From Acinetobacter geminorum (GTDB lineage Bacteria; Pseudomonadota; Gammaproteobacteria; Pseudomonadales; Moraxellaceae): a stretch of 64,000 nucleotides of DNA. The stretch lies in assembly GCF_013009345.1 (NCBI RefSeq), contig NZ_JABELE010000002.1, positions 186,001 through 250,000 on the forward strand. The letters are read 5' to 3'. Positions 35,406 to 44,556 of the stretch are shown here, piece by piece (within the stretch, counting starts at the first letter, position 1; every line of letters begins with the position of its first letter). A program made the position numbers and the translations under genes. Under the pieces are notes generated by a model that saw only the letters and a list, made by a program, of their open reading frames with translations, had not been told where the DNA came from and did no database searches.

Positions 35406-36104
35406 ATGAAGAACGCATTTTCTGACAGCAACCAAATTAGAAAAGTGTCTAGTTTCCCTGAACTTGTAAATACAAAGTTTCAAGGAGAGACAAATGCGAT
35501 TTGCTGGCACAGAAATTTGGTGGGTGACTTTAAAGAAATTGTGAATAAACTTCAGTTAAAAGAAAATATTACAGAAGTTTCTATTGAAGACCTTTTAGCG
35601 CTACAACTTTCAGAAAAAGGTAATCTTGCAAGGACAACTATTTTAGAAGATATCGAGCTGTTAACTGATTTTGGTGCATCACCTGTACTTAATTTACTTA
35701 AAAACTATGAACGCGATGAAGAACTAGATTTCATTTCAACCGATGTATATTCATTCCATGTTGATCGCTCCCCCATTGAAACCGATACATTCTTATGTAC
35801 CTATCACGGCGCTGCCAGTGATATTGTGCCCAATGATCAGGTTGAACAAAAAGTTTTAATTCCAGAAATTAGAGAAAAGCTCAAAGAATTACATGACGGC
35901 TCTGATGCTGAATTTGAAGCTTTTTTGGCAGAGTATTTTTTTGATTTGCATTATCAACCCAAACCCGATGCTCAACCTGTAAATTTAGGTACGGGACATA
36001 TTTGGCGTTTAGCAGTAGATCATCCCACTCAAAAGGTTTTACCTTGTGTTCATCGAGCACCTGTTGAAAAAAATGGCGAGTATCGATTGCTTTTGATTTG
36101 TTAA
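35406..36104 (+). CDS. DUF1826-family protein
   Basis: 232 residues. Family-type segments: NAICWHRNLVGDFKEIV, SFHVDRSPIETDTFLCTYHG (two possible metal-ligand His and an Asp) and the C-terminal HRAPVEKNGEYRLLLIC. The family is common in proteobacteria, function unknown; the HVD and CTYHG pattern hints at a cupin-like or oxygenase fold. A dyad (36179-36216) lies downstream. Confidence 0.7.
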   Translation: MKNAFSDSNQIRKVSSFPELVNTKFQGETNAICWHRNLVGDFKEIVNKLQLKENITEVSIEDLLALQLSEKGNLARTTILEDIELLTDFGASPVLNLLKNYERDEELDFISTDVYSFHVDRSPIETDTFLCTYHGAASDIVPNDQVEQKVLIPEIREKLKELHDGSDAEFEAFLAEYFFDLHYQPKPDAQPVNLGTGHIWRLAVDHPTQKVLPCVHRAPVEKNGEYRLLLIC

Positions 36105-36255
36105 ATATATTGTCACTCCATGACTAGAATAGCTTGAAATCATTTTTATCCAAGAAAAACTGGCTTAAGTAATCTCTTAAGATATTCCGAAAACGGATCA
36201 AATAAATTCGGATATCTAGCAAATCAAAAATAATGAAAATTATGATTTAAAGTAG

Positions 36256-36286
36256 TTGACCCTCACGTAACGTAAGCCCCTAGCAT
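36256..36286 (+). promoter_or_regulatory. MerR-type promoter with 19-base spacer
   Basis: TTGACC at 36256-36261 and TAGCAT at 36281-36286 are separated by 19 bases, the over-long spacing characteristic of MerR-controlled promoters. The spacer contains the near-palindrome CTCACGTAACGTAAG. It lies 33 bases before the merR start, so the gene is probably self-regulated. Confidence 0.75.
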
Positions 36287-36318
36287 AAAACACGCCTAAG
36301 GAAGAAGGAGCTAAAAAG

Positions 36319-37347
36319 ATGCTGTTAAAAGTTGGTGAATTGGCTAAGCAAACAGGACTTACTGTCCGTGCTCTTCATCACTATGACGATATCGGTTTAC
36401 TTTAGCCTTCGGTCCGTTCCGATGCTGGTTATCGACTATACACCCGTAAAGACATTACTCGTTTGCATCAAATTCAAGCATTACGAGGACTGGGAATGTC
36501 GTTAGCCGAAATCTATACGGTTCTTGAAGACCCCAATCTTGCACTTTTACCGATTATTGATCAGCAGATTCAAGCAATTGATCAAAGGCTGACGGAGCAA
36601 AAGAAATTGCGAAATCAGCTCAGCAAACTTAAATCTCAGATCATAAGTGGTGAAGAGCTTGGTTTGGAGGATTGGCTAAAAACACTGGAGCTTATAGCGA
36701 TGTTTGAAAAATACTTTACAAAAGAAGAGCTTGAAAAACTGACTTTCTTACAAGCAGGCACTAAAAGCCACCAAGAATGGCAAGAGTTAACTCAAGCAGC
36801 AAATGCACTATTTAATGCTGGTGAACCATCTAACAGTGAAGCAGCTCAAGACCTAGCTCGAAAGTGGATGAAAACTCTTGAGCACAATACGCGAGCTAAC
36901 CCAGAATGGTTAGTTAAACTAAATGCCATAAACTCAGCCGAACCTGAATTTCAGGAAAAAGTAGGCGTAACGCCAGAAGTTGTTGAGTTTTTACTTAAAG
37001 CTTTTTCTGAGAGTAAGCTGAGTATTTTTGCCCGTTATTTATCTGACGATGAGTTTATTTTTCTAAAAGAGAATTATATTCGTGAGATGAAAAAATGGCC
37101 TCAATTATTGGTTGATATTGAAAAATTGATTGATGCCGAGGTCACACCAGATAGTGATGGATCAAAGTGTTTGGCACAACAATGGCTCTCTATGCTACAA
37201 GGCTATGCTGGCAAAAACCCAAGTACTCAAGAGAAAATCCGTACAGCAATGCAAAGTGAACCAAGCCTTGCTGACGGTACTTGGCTCAAACCAGTGACTC
37301 TACAATTTCTGGAAAAAGCAGTAGCAGCATTAATGCGTGGTGCTTAG
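36319..37347 (+). pseudogene. MerR-family regulator (TipAS-like) with in-frame stop
   Basis: 342 codons from an ATG with GGAG nine bases upstream. Codons 1-28 (LLKVGELAKQTGLTVRALHH) are the MerR helix-turn-helix; codon 29 is TAG (36403-36405) where the family has Lys, and the frame then continues without a gap (PSVRSDAGYRLYTRKDITRL). The C-terminal part (from about 120) is a long helical effector domain of the TipAS kind. With the stop read as a stop, DNA binding is lost; a downstream restart would make only the effector part. Confidence 0.85.
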
Positions 37348-37364
37348 TTCTATCAAAACAACTG

Positions 37365-37392
37365 GCTACACCATATTTTGGTGTAGCTTTTT
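37365..37392 (+). terminator. Rho-independent terminator
   Basis: GCTACACC and GGTGTAGC form the stem, followed by TTTTT. Ends the merR transcript. Confidence 0.9.
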
Positions 37393-37469
37393 AAAATATT
37401 CTATCCACCCCTAAAAACAGTTTTTTGATAAATTAGTTTTGATATTTATGATTATTTTTGTTTTCAAAA

Positions 37470-37940
37470 TTAATATATAACATTCACACGAACCCAATCT
37501 TCATACTTGGTCGCCTGAACATTCGTAGTTGATATGATCGCTCCATGAATAGGAATATTTTCTTTCATTCCTGTCGCGATTCGTGAACGTATTTTATCCG
37601 CTACCCCTCCCCAAATTTGAGTATGGCCCGCATCTTGATACAGTACATATGCAACAGATGCTGGGCTGTCAGCAGATTTAAGTTCAAAATTATTGTCTGA
37701 AGTTACTGCCAATTGATAAGGTGTATTCTTGCTGCATTGCACAGTTACATCCGTTCTTGCAGTAGGAACTGGCTGAGCACGTTCAACCGAACCAAAATCT
37801 AAGTTTCCTTGTGTGGAAACTTCACAAGTTTCTAGAATGGTTAAACTGACCCTCAATGATGTAGATGCATTTCCAGCATCTGCACTATTTATTGTCAACA
37901 TTCCCATCAGAGAAAATAAAGCATGTCTAATGACTTTCAT
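37470..37940 (-). CDS. Spore-coat-U (SCPU) domain protein, CsuA/B-like pilin subunit
   Basis: 156 residues with signal peptide MKVIRHALFSLMGMLTINSADA and an SCPU domain: LTILETCEVSTQGNLDFGS (first Cys), TVQCSKNTPYQLAV (second Cys), ending VRVNVIY. SCPU proteins are subunits of archaic chaperone-usher pili such as Csu. No chaperone or usher gene is adjacent, so this is a solitary copy. AAGGAGAGAAG precedes the ATG. Confidence 0.8.
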   Translation of the reverse strand: MKVIRHALFSLMGMLTINSADAGNASTSLRVSLTILETCEVSTQGNLDFGSVERAQPVPTARTDVTVQCSKNTPYQLAVTSDNNFELKSADSPASVAYVLYQDAGHTQIWGGVADKIRSRIATGMKENIPIHGAIISTTNVQATKYEDWVRVNVIY

Positions 37941-38453
37941 TTCTTCTCTCCTTAACTTTTTGTTCTAATGTCTATTCATCTTTATATTGTGTTTTTTCTG
38001 TTCCTATTAAAGAAACAGCTTTCAGGATTGTTTAGTTATAAGACTTAATATTGCACGGTGTCAATCTATACTAATCACATGATTTGCATATTATTTTTAT
38101 TATTTGTGATGAGTTACACGCAATCTAACTAATTTAAAAAGTAGTGGATGTTTTTTATTTCTCCTAAACATAAATTTTGTCATTATTTATCAAATTGTAT
38201 GCAGTTTAATCACCCCACTACTTCTAAAAATTATCAATAATTTATAAACTGCTTTTAAACCTTGCTTAATCATTCTGTCCATTCTCGCAATTGCATAAAA
38301 AAACCGATCAAAATAATATCCAAATAAATAGATTATAACCTCACATATTGTTTAGCTTATCGATTCAATACTAAGAAAATTGTGAAGTTAAATTTAAAAT
38401 GAATAATTCTGGCCTTTAAAAACCATTTATTTTTAATTCGAGAAACCATTGAT
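37941..38453. other. Long AT-rich divergent intergenic region
   Basis: 513 bases between two divergent exported-protein genes, no coding frame, no clear dyad. A region of this length before a pilin-like gene could hold regulatory sites; none is identifiable. Confidence 0.4.
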
Positions 38454-38891
38454 ATGAAAAAATATTTATTATTAATTTTATTCAGCTTTTATTCGGTTCA
38501 TTCATTTGCATCGGACAAATTACATGGCAGTGTTTGGAAAACCATTGATGACGCAACCAATCAACCTCGAGCGCTGGTAAGATTTAGCCAAGATAAAAAT
38601 GGCAACCTCTCTGCAAACATCGAAAAAATACTTGTTCCAAGTGAAGCCAACAAATGTACGATGTGCGAAGGTACTTATAAAAATAAATCTTTGATTGGTT
38701 TAACCATCGTCAAAAATTTAAAAAGTGTGGGCCAAAATAAATATGACAAAGGTTCTATCCTCGACCCACAGTCAGATAAGACCTATCGCTTTAGCGTAAC
38801 GGTATCACCAGATGGTGAAAAACTTACTGCACGTGGATACATTGGTATCTCTGCGATTGGCCGAAATCAAACGTGGTATCGAGTTAAATAG
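38454..38891 (+). CDS. DUF2147-family exported protein
   Basis: 145 residues, signal peptide MKKYLLLILFSFYSVHSFA, then the family features: GSVWKTIDDATNQPRALVRF, CTMCEGTYKNKSLIGLTIV (two Cys) and GYIGISAIGRNQTWYRV at the end. DUF2147 proteins are periplasmic lipocalin-like barrels of unknown ligand. Single gene. Confidence 0.85.
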   Translation: MKKYLLLILFSFYSVHSFASDKLHGSVWKTIDDATNQPRALVRFSQDKNGNLSANIEKILVPSEANKCTMCEGTYKNKSLIGLTIVKNLKSVGQNKYDKGSILDPQSDKTYRFSVTVSPDGEKLTARGYIGISAIGRNQTWYRVK

Positions 38892-38976
38892 GTCATGAAC
38901 TAGCAGTAACCAACTCTTTGTAACTACTTACCGATCATAATTACAGTCAATATGTGCATGATGGATGTAATAGTTT

Positions 38977-40281
38977 TTATGATCGGTACTTAGCTTGAAT
39001 CATCAGCATAATAATGACGAGTAGCGAAGGTATTGCAGCAATCACAAATAAATGGGTAATGACCAGAAATTGGGAAAGGTAGCCACCAAATAGCGGCCCA
39101 ATGACCGAACCCAAACGGGCAATTCCAATACTCCAGCCCACTCCTGTAGTACGAAGCGAAACTGGGTAATAACTGGCAGACAGTGCATTAATGGCAGGTT
39201 GTCCGCCAACAATTGCAAAGCCAGCAATAAAAATGATAATAAATAATAAAACAATATGGCTAACCGCATAGCCAATTAAAGCAACACTCATCACTGCAAC
39301 CAAAAAAACAGGAATTAATACTTTATAAAATCCTGTCTTATCGATTTTAAGGCCCATCACCACACTACCAATCGTACCGCCTAATTGTAGAGTGGAACCG
39401 ATCATCAATGCCTGATTTAATGAAAGTCCTGACTCTTTGGCCAAAGTCGGTAACCAGTTTGCCAGAAAATATAGACTGATCATGTTTAAAATACTGATGA
39501 TCCAGATGGAATAGGTAAAAAACGCACGCTGATTTTTAAACAACTCAAGCGGTGACTTTTTAACCTCAACTTCAGTGTTATTAATAATTTTTATTTCTGA
39601 ATTAAATGTTAAGGCCGGATAAAACTTCTTTAACCAAAATAAAATTTTAGGAGTATTTTTATTATTTTCACTCAAAAAATATAAAGATTCTGGCAGCTTA
39701 AAGTATGTGATAAAGAAAATAATTAAAGGGACAATACCGCCAAAATAGAAAATTGCCTGCCAACCTCCCCAAGGAACTAATAAGGCGGATATACCGCCCC
39801 CTAACATTGCCCCTACCGTATAGCCACAAGAAATGACCATCATGGTAAAAATACGAGATTTGAATGGAACAATTTCGGAGCTATAAGCCATAACATTTGG
39901 CATGATACCTCCTAAAAAAATTCCTGTAACAAAGCGGATTGCAGTCAATTGCTCAATATTGCCTACATGTGGTGTCACCAGCATCAAAACCGAGAACATA
40001 AAGGTTGAGATCAGTAAGATGGGACGGCGGCCAAAACGATCAGAGAGTGAACTTAATAAAAATGATCCAACAAACAAACCAAATAAGCTGGCGCTAAACA
40101 CAACCCCTAGCATGGATTTTTGAACACCCCATTCTTCTATAATCATTGGGGCTGCGTAAGCCATAGACTGGATGTCATAGCCATCCATAATCATCAGTAA
40201 TAAACAGGTGATCAGAATAAATTTTTGATAGCGTCCAACTTTCTGCTGATTGATCAGATCACTTAATGCAACTTCTTTCAT
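38977..40281 (-). CDS. MFS transporter, aromatic-acid:H+ symporter (AAHS) type
   Basis: 434 residues with twelve predicted helices. Motifs: MDGYDIQSMAYAAPMI (TM1, typical of PcaK/BenK/MhpT-like AAHS proteins), LLSSLSDRFGRRPILL (MFS loop 2-3 motif), GIFLGGIMPNVMAYSSEIVP (TM4). These carriers import aromatic or related acids by proton symport. AGAAGGG precedes the ATG. No catabolic genes adjacent, so the substrate is open. Confidence 0.85.
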   Translation of the reverse strand: MKEVALSDLINQQKVGRYQKFILITCLLLMIMDGYDIQSMAYAAPMIIEEWGVQKSMLGVVFSASLFGLFVGSFLLSSLSDRFGRRPILLISTFMFSVLMLVTPHVGNIEQLTAIRFVTGIFLGGIMPNVMAYSSEIVPFKSRIFTMMVISCGYTVGAMLGGGISALLVPWGGWQAIFYFGGIVPLIIFFITYFKLPESLYFLSENNKNTPKILFWLKKFYPALTFNSEIKIINNTEVEVKKSPLELFKNQRAFFTYSIWIISILNMISLYFLANWLPTLAKESGLSLNQALMIGSTLQLGGTIGSVVMGLKIDKTGFYKVLIPVFLVAVMSVALIGYAVSHIVLLFIIIFIAGFAIVGGQPAINALSASYYPVSLRTTGVGWSIGIARLGSVIGPLFGGYLSQFLVITHLFVIAAIPSLLVIIMLMIQAKYRS

Positions 40282-40548
40282 GGTATTCCCTTCTCCATGA
40301 CATGCTTTAAATCAATTCATATTAATTATGCAATACGTAATCAATTTACGATTAACGTAAAATAAAATAGCAATAATATGCAAACAAAGTCAAAATATTA
40401 TTTTTTTTAGAATATAAACAAAAAGTTAGATCAGGTGATTTGATTATGTCCGAGTAATGATCTCATTATATTGCACAGGGGCTATGGTCTGCTCATCTAA
40501 CAAAAATTAAGCAAACCATACATCCTATTATTTAAATTATTTTTAGAT

Positions 40549-40611
40549 TCAAATAGATGATAAAAAACAATCGAAAAACTTTTCCCTCTCGTCCGCCTGA
40601 TCTGAGCTTAA
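40549..40611 (-). pseudogene. TetR-family remnant (C-terminal 20 codons)
   Basis: Reads LSSDQADEREKFFDCFLSSI-stop in one frame, matching LLSSEQKDERERMLDCF at the end of the 48169 TetR and the 43280 fragment. The remnant starts 9 bases after the cytochrome b561 stop codon. It shows that another cassette copy once stood here and was cut by the peroxidase/b561 pair or a deletion. Confidence 0.7.
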
Positions 40612-40620
40612 TAATTCCCC

Positions 40621-41217
40621 TCAATCAGCATTCTTCTTTTCAGCAGAAGATCCATTACTTGATGGTTTAGAAGAGCCCAAAGCCATACTTGAGAATACGC
40701 CATCGCGATAAATCCATGCATGTAATAACGCAGCGGATAGATGACCAATAACCACAGCAAATAATAACCAAGCCAAAATTCCGTGTAGAGTACGGAACCA
40801 AGCGTAAAGCGTAGAGTTGGTGGGTGCTATAGGTGGAAGATCCCAACCCGGAAATAAAGTTACAGGCCAATTACCTGCCGATAGCGTTGCCCATCCGAGC
40901 AATGGCAAACTAAACATCAAAAGATAAAGTAGCCAATGTGATGCATGGGCCATAAACGTCTGCCAGCGTGGTACAGTCGGCGGCAAAGGTGGAATTGGAA
41001 AATAGAGTCGATTTATTAACCTTATGATGACCAATAATAAGATTGCGATTCCTAAAGGACGATGGATATCGATTAACCACGGACGCCAAGTGATTGAGGT
41101 TGTCATTCCCACACCAATAAATAGCATGGCCAAAATCGCTACTGCCATAAGCCAATGTAGTATTCGAGCAGTCAAATTAAAATGACGTGGACCATTATCG
41201 TTAGATTTGTTTTGCAT
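40621..41217 (-). CDS. Cytochrome b561-type membrane protein
   Basis: 198 residues, four helices with haem-ligand His: RILHWLMAVAIL, DIHRPLGIAILL, AHASHWLLYLLMF, HLSAALLHAW. Bacterial b561 proteins move electrons between quinol and periplasmic partners. It starts 12 bases after the peroxidase gene; such pairs suggest the b561 feeds electrons to the peroxidase. AGGAGAGATCAGCC precedes the ATG. Confidence 0.9.
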   Translation of the reverse strand: MQNKSNDNGPRHFNLTARILHWLMAVAILAMLFIGVGMTTSITWRPWLIDIHRPLGIAILLLVIIRLINRLYFPIPPLPPTVPRWQTFMAHASHWLLYLLMFSLPLLGWATLSAGNWPVTLFPGWDLPPIAPTNSTLYAWFRTLHGILAWLLFAVVIGHLSAALLHAWIYRDGVFSSMALGSSKPSSNGSSAEKKNAD

Positions 41218-41229
41218 GGCTGATCTCTC

Positions 41230-42294
41230 CTATTTGCCCACGGCATCCGTTGCTTTGCCAAATCCAATTTCACGTAAGCGGGCATTGTAAGATTGTGAAT
41301 AGATGCCTGCTCGTGCGGCGAGTACTGGATCATCTGATAACTCAATTCCGGGTGGAACTAGTGTTGGATCAAAGTTAATGTCACGGCAAACGCCATTTAC
41401 CTGTTCAGTTACATTTTTGACTTCCAATGTTCCTGCTATCACTTCTTTACGTTCTTTTGGCCAAGGTTGAGACGGGTCATTCACTGGGTCTCCCGGCTCG
41501 GCAAGTTGCAAAACCAAATCCCAATATAGCGGCCCTTCAGCCAAACGTTTTTTGATGTCTTTAAATAAGAAATCATGGCCAGCTTGATCGCGTTGTTCTT
41601 TTGTCAGGCTAATAAATTTTGAATGAGGACGCATAGACCAACGGACTGGCTGTTCTTGTCCATTGGCAGCCCGCAATATAAAAGCATTTACGACATAAAA
41701 TTCTGCGCCACTGAAACTACCGGTTAATGGCATCGTCGACTTTTGCTCAATAGACTTACGTGCTTCTGGGTATTCTTTTAAGAAAGCCTCAACTAGGGCT
41801 GGATCGGGTTTGCCAGTAGCTGGAACTGGTTTAAATGCTTTTTGCTGCGCCAAAAAACCTTCGGCATTTCGTGTAGGGAAATAGGGAAAGTTGTTTAATT
41901 TCATGCGCCATTGTGAATGATCAGCTGCGGAAAGTAATAAAGCCATACTTACCGTTGCTGTCGAATTATCTGCCGCATGCGGGTTACCACTTCCGATAGA
42001 GAATCGGCCAATTGCTGGTATATCAGACTTGGCAAATACTGTGGCTTTAGAGAGTGCCGCCGCCGCACCATTACTGTGGTAAGTGCCATCAAAACAAATA
42101 CCCTTACCGTGTGCACGTCGATATCCGGGATCAAAGTTATTTAATGAGTCTCCCAAAAAAGTTTTGCTTGTGGTGCGATGCCCAAATAGACCAGCGACCC
42201 AAGCAAATGCCAATACTAAGGAGCCCGCGATTACAGCAATACCCACGAATCGCAGCCAGTACTTCTTTAGAGTTTTAAAATTCAAATTATTCAT
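41230..42294 (-). CDS. Membrane-anchored catalase-family peroxidase
   Basis: 354 residues. An N-terminal helix (FVGIAVIAGSLVLAFAWVAG) anchors it at the periplasmic face. The catalase core is short: RAHGKGICFDGTYHSNGAAA with the catalytic His, SIGSGNPHAADNSTATVSMA, and RAGIYSQSYNARLREIG with the haem Tyr. Such minicatalases act as peroxidases. Co-operonic with cytochrome b561. Confidence 0.9.
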   Translation of the reverse strand: MNNLNFKTLKKYWLRFVGIAVIAGSLVLAFAWVAGLFGHRTTSKTFLGDSLNNFDPGYRRAHGKGICFDGTYHSNGAAAALSKATVFAKSDIPAIGRFSIGSGNPHAADNSTATVSMALLLSAADHSQWRMKLNNFPYFPTRNAEGFLAQQKAFKPVPATGKPDPALVEAFLKEYPEARKSIEQKSTMPLTGSFSGAEFYVVNAFILRAANGQEQPVRWSMRPHSKFISLTKEQRDQAGHDFLFKDIKKRLAEGPLYWDLVLQLAEPGDPVNDPSQPWPKERKEVIAGTLEVKNVTEQVNGVCRDINFDPTLVPPGIELSDDPVLAARAGIYSQSYNARLREIGFGKATDAVGK

Positions 42295-42541
42295 TCTTCA
42301 TCCTGTGTAAATTGTATGGCTGCATCCCTAAAAAAGAGTTTGATCATGTCAAAAGAGACTTACTTACATTGATGGAATCACGTTCAAAATTAGCTGAGTA
42401 AATAAAATCCCGAAAGTTCTGGATCCAATAGAGATAAGCCTTAATATAATATTTATTTCCCGATCATATAAGGTACGCACCCACTTACGGGTCCTAATCA
42501 TCTTTTACGGTTGATAATAGTTTTTAGATTTTTAACATAAA
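42295..42541. other. Upstream region of the peroxidase operon
   Basis: No coding frame. Presumed promoter of the peroxidase/b561 genes. An AGATCAAAC-like stretch near 42340 is not distinctive. Confidence 0.35.
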
Positions 42542-42571
42542 CAAGCAACTGTTCTCATAAACAGCTGCTTG
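42542..42571 (-). terminator. Transcript-end hairpin of the 42609 gene
   Basis: CAAGCA-(A)CTGTT pairs with AACAG(C)TGCTTG. The minus-strand downstream bases are TTTATGTT, a weak T tract. Confidence 0.6.
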
Positions 42572-42608
42572 AGATTTTTAATTTATAAATAAAAATTAGT
42601 GCTTCTCA

Positions 42609-43079
42609 TCATGAAGTAGCCAAACTTTTTTCATTTTTTTTATAATCGTCAGAATCAAAATAGCTCCTAATCATATTGGCGCTTTCTTCTGACCTTCTTC
42701 TTTCTTCTTCTAAATCAACTTTAACTTCTTGTCTGGCTTGATATTCAGCAGGGATCAAGCTAGCGAGTGGTGGAAGCTTAGGTCTTCCTCCAACTGTAAT
42801 TCTTTCAATAAAACCTGCTAACCACATGATGTATTCAAGCTTATTTTTATATTTGGGCATTAAACTGATATCTAGCTTAACTAAGCACTGATCGGGCGGT
42901 TTGTTTAAACACGCTTCGAAATCAAAGTAATTACTTTTTAGTTTACATGAAGAACCCTTTAGTTCTTTTCTTATCGCACTTACTAAGTTATTGAGCTGCT
43001 CAATAGTGCTTTCAGAAAATAAATTCTTTTTCTCGCATTCTTCGTAAACCTTTTCGGCGATAGCTATAAATTTTGTCAT
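42609..43079 (-). CDS. Orphan paralogue family, member C (long form)
   Basis: 156 residues. Core: AEKVYEEC, LNNLVSAIRKELK, DFEACLNKPP, KLDISLMPKY, IMWLAGFIERI, followed by GGRPKLPPLASLIPAEY, a charged stretch EEERRRSEES and ANMIRSYFDSDDY. The extension matches member B. Located 200 bases from a TetR pseudogene. No recognised domain; function unknown. Confidence 0.75.
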   Translation of the reverse strand: MTKFIAIAEKVYEECEKKNLFSESTIEQLNNLVSAIRKELKGSSCKLKSNYFDFEACLNKPPDQCLVKLDISLMPKYKNKLEYIMWLAGFIERITVGGRPKLPPLASLIPAEYQARQEVKVDLEEERRRSEESANMIRSYFDSDDYKKNEKSLATS

Positions 43080-43279
43080 CCCTATTTCCCTTTTATTATA
43101 GGCATTCTTATATCTTTTGCCTTTTAAGGAATTATGATGAATTAATCATTACAAAATGTAAGAGATTTCTACTATTAAGTAATTAATATGAAACTTTTGC
43201 AATCTTTTACGGAAACCGTCCGCAGTGATAAAAATTAATGATAAATAGATCACAAAAAATAAAGATTAATTAGTCTCTG

Positions 43280-43528
43280 TTAGACATAAATTGTATAAAG
43301 ATCTATCACTTTCTCCCTCTCATCTGTCTGACCTGTGCTTAAAAGCTGAATAATTGTGCCTTCAATCATATATAAAAATAGCTTGGCGTCCTGAAAAATC
43401 GCATCCCTTTTGAGTGCTCTAAGCTGGCTATAGATTTCATTAATGAGCCATGTTCTATATCTCACTGCGGTTTGATAGGCTTTTGGATAGGTCAGTTTTA
43501 TTTCAAACATGGCTTTAAATAATAAATT
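43280..43528 (-). pseudogene. TetR-family regulator, C-terminal fragment (mosaic)
   Basis: About 80 codons covering LLFKAMFEIK to the end of the TetR paralogues; the helix-turn-helix half is missing and upstream sequence is unrelated AT-rich DNA. Its 3-prime part (43347-43446) is identical over about 95 bases to the 48169 copy, while 43450-43500 follows the 32489 copy more closely. The last eight residues are altered. It cannot bind DNA. Confidence 0.8.
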
Positions 43529-43674
43529 GCAAAGCTCTCACATATAAGATTATTAATTTCAAATTAAGTGAGCAGTTAAAAATAATTAAAATCTTATATT
43601 ATTAAAAAATAAAATTTTAATTACCACTTCACTTTATTAATTAAATTTATAATTTCAATTAATAGAAGCCCACT

Positions 43675-44118
43675 TTAAGGAGTTTCTTCTTTTTTTGAAC
43701 AAATAAGTTCTTTTCCATTATTTAAAATATACGGTTTGCCATTTTTATCTACGGAAAGTGTTAAATTATTGTCGGTTAATTGATTCGTTTGAAGGTCTAC
43801 ATCACATGATTGGCACTCTTGAGCAGTACAATTTTTAACTTTGAAATTGTAAATTTCAGGCTTCAAACGGTACTGAGCTGCATTATTAATATAAAAACTA
43901 CCCGATTGAATGTTGTCTATATAAAAATTAATAGGACAGTTTTGCTTTTCCGGCGTGTCTTCTGCACATAACTTATCATCTCGTTTTACGTTTATTACTT
44001 GAGCCTTATCGTTGCTCCCTTCTTGAAACCGTAGACCTGCAGGCTGGGAATAATTGTTTGCTACACAGGCAGACAGTCCAATTGACACAGCTATTACTAA
44101 CAATCGCAATTTATACAT
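43675..44118 (-). CDS. Lipoprotein of unknown function
   Basis: 147 residues. Start at 44118 is set by TTAGGGA upstream and by the signal MYKLRLLVIAVSIGLSAC with lipobox LSAC (Cys at 18). The mature part has six Cys (LCAE, NCPI, NCTAQECQSC, ICSK), suggesting disulfides. No family recognised. Single gene. Confidence 0.7.
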   Translation of the reverse strand: MYKLRLLVIAVSIGLSACVANNYSQPAGLRFQEGSNDKAQVINVKRDDKLCAEDTPEKQNCPINFYIDNIQSGSFYINNAAQYRLKPEIYNFKVKNCTAQECQSCDVDLQTNQLTDNNLTLSVDKNGKPYILNNGKELICSKKEETP

Positions 44119-44466
44119 ATAGCATTCCCTAACGTTAAAAGTAAAAACCATTGTTATCTCTATATTTGTGAAGCATTTCTCATATGTGCTAGGTGAAGTT
44201 ATCAACTTCACACCAAATGATTATGTGCATTTTACACATTTATTAATGATTTCAAACTATGCTTTCCATGTTAAAAATTGTAATGGCCAAAAAATAAATT
44301 TAACTTATTAATATATAATATTATTTTTATAATTAATTTTTTAATAAAAGTTTGTTATTTTATTAAAAAATTAATTATGTTCATTTTTAACATAAAAAGA
44401 TTGTATCTGTGTGGCTTTAAGCCCATTAGTTCTTATGCTTATAAAGAAAACAATTTCAATAAGGCA
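44119..44466. other. AT-rich spacer
   Basis: About 350 bases with no coding frame; holds the promoter of the 43675 lipoprotein gene and ends at the terminator of the 44557 gene. TTAATATATAATATTATTTT near 44310 is a long A/T palindromic stretch. Confidence 0.4.
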
Positions 44467-44492
44467 TAAAAAAACCATACTCAAGTGTATGG
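44467..44492 (-). terminator. Rho-independent terminator
   Basis: CCATAC pairs with GTATGG, followed by seven T on the minus strand. Ends the 44557 gene. Confidence 0.85.
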
Positions 44493-44556
44493 CTTATATG
44501 AGAAACAGTTTGAACGAAAAAATTTAAGCTAAATTCAGTCTACTGTAGATTTAAAC

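Noticed and set aside
42054..42310. Two overlapping plus-strand frames
   Set aside because: Antisense to the peroxidase gene start; no ribosome site.
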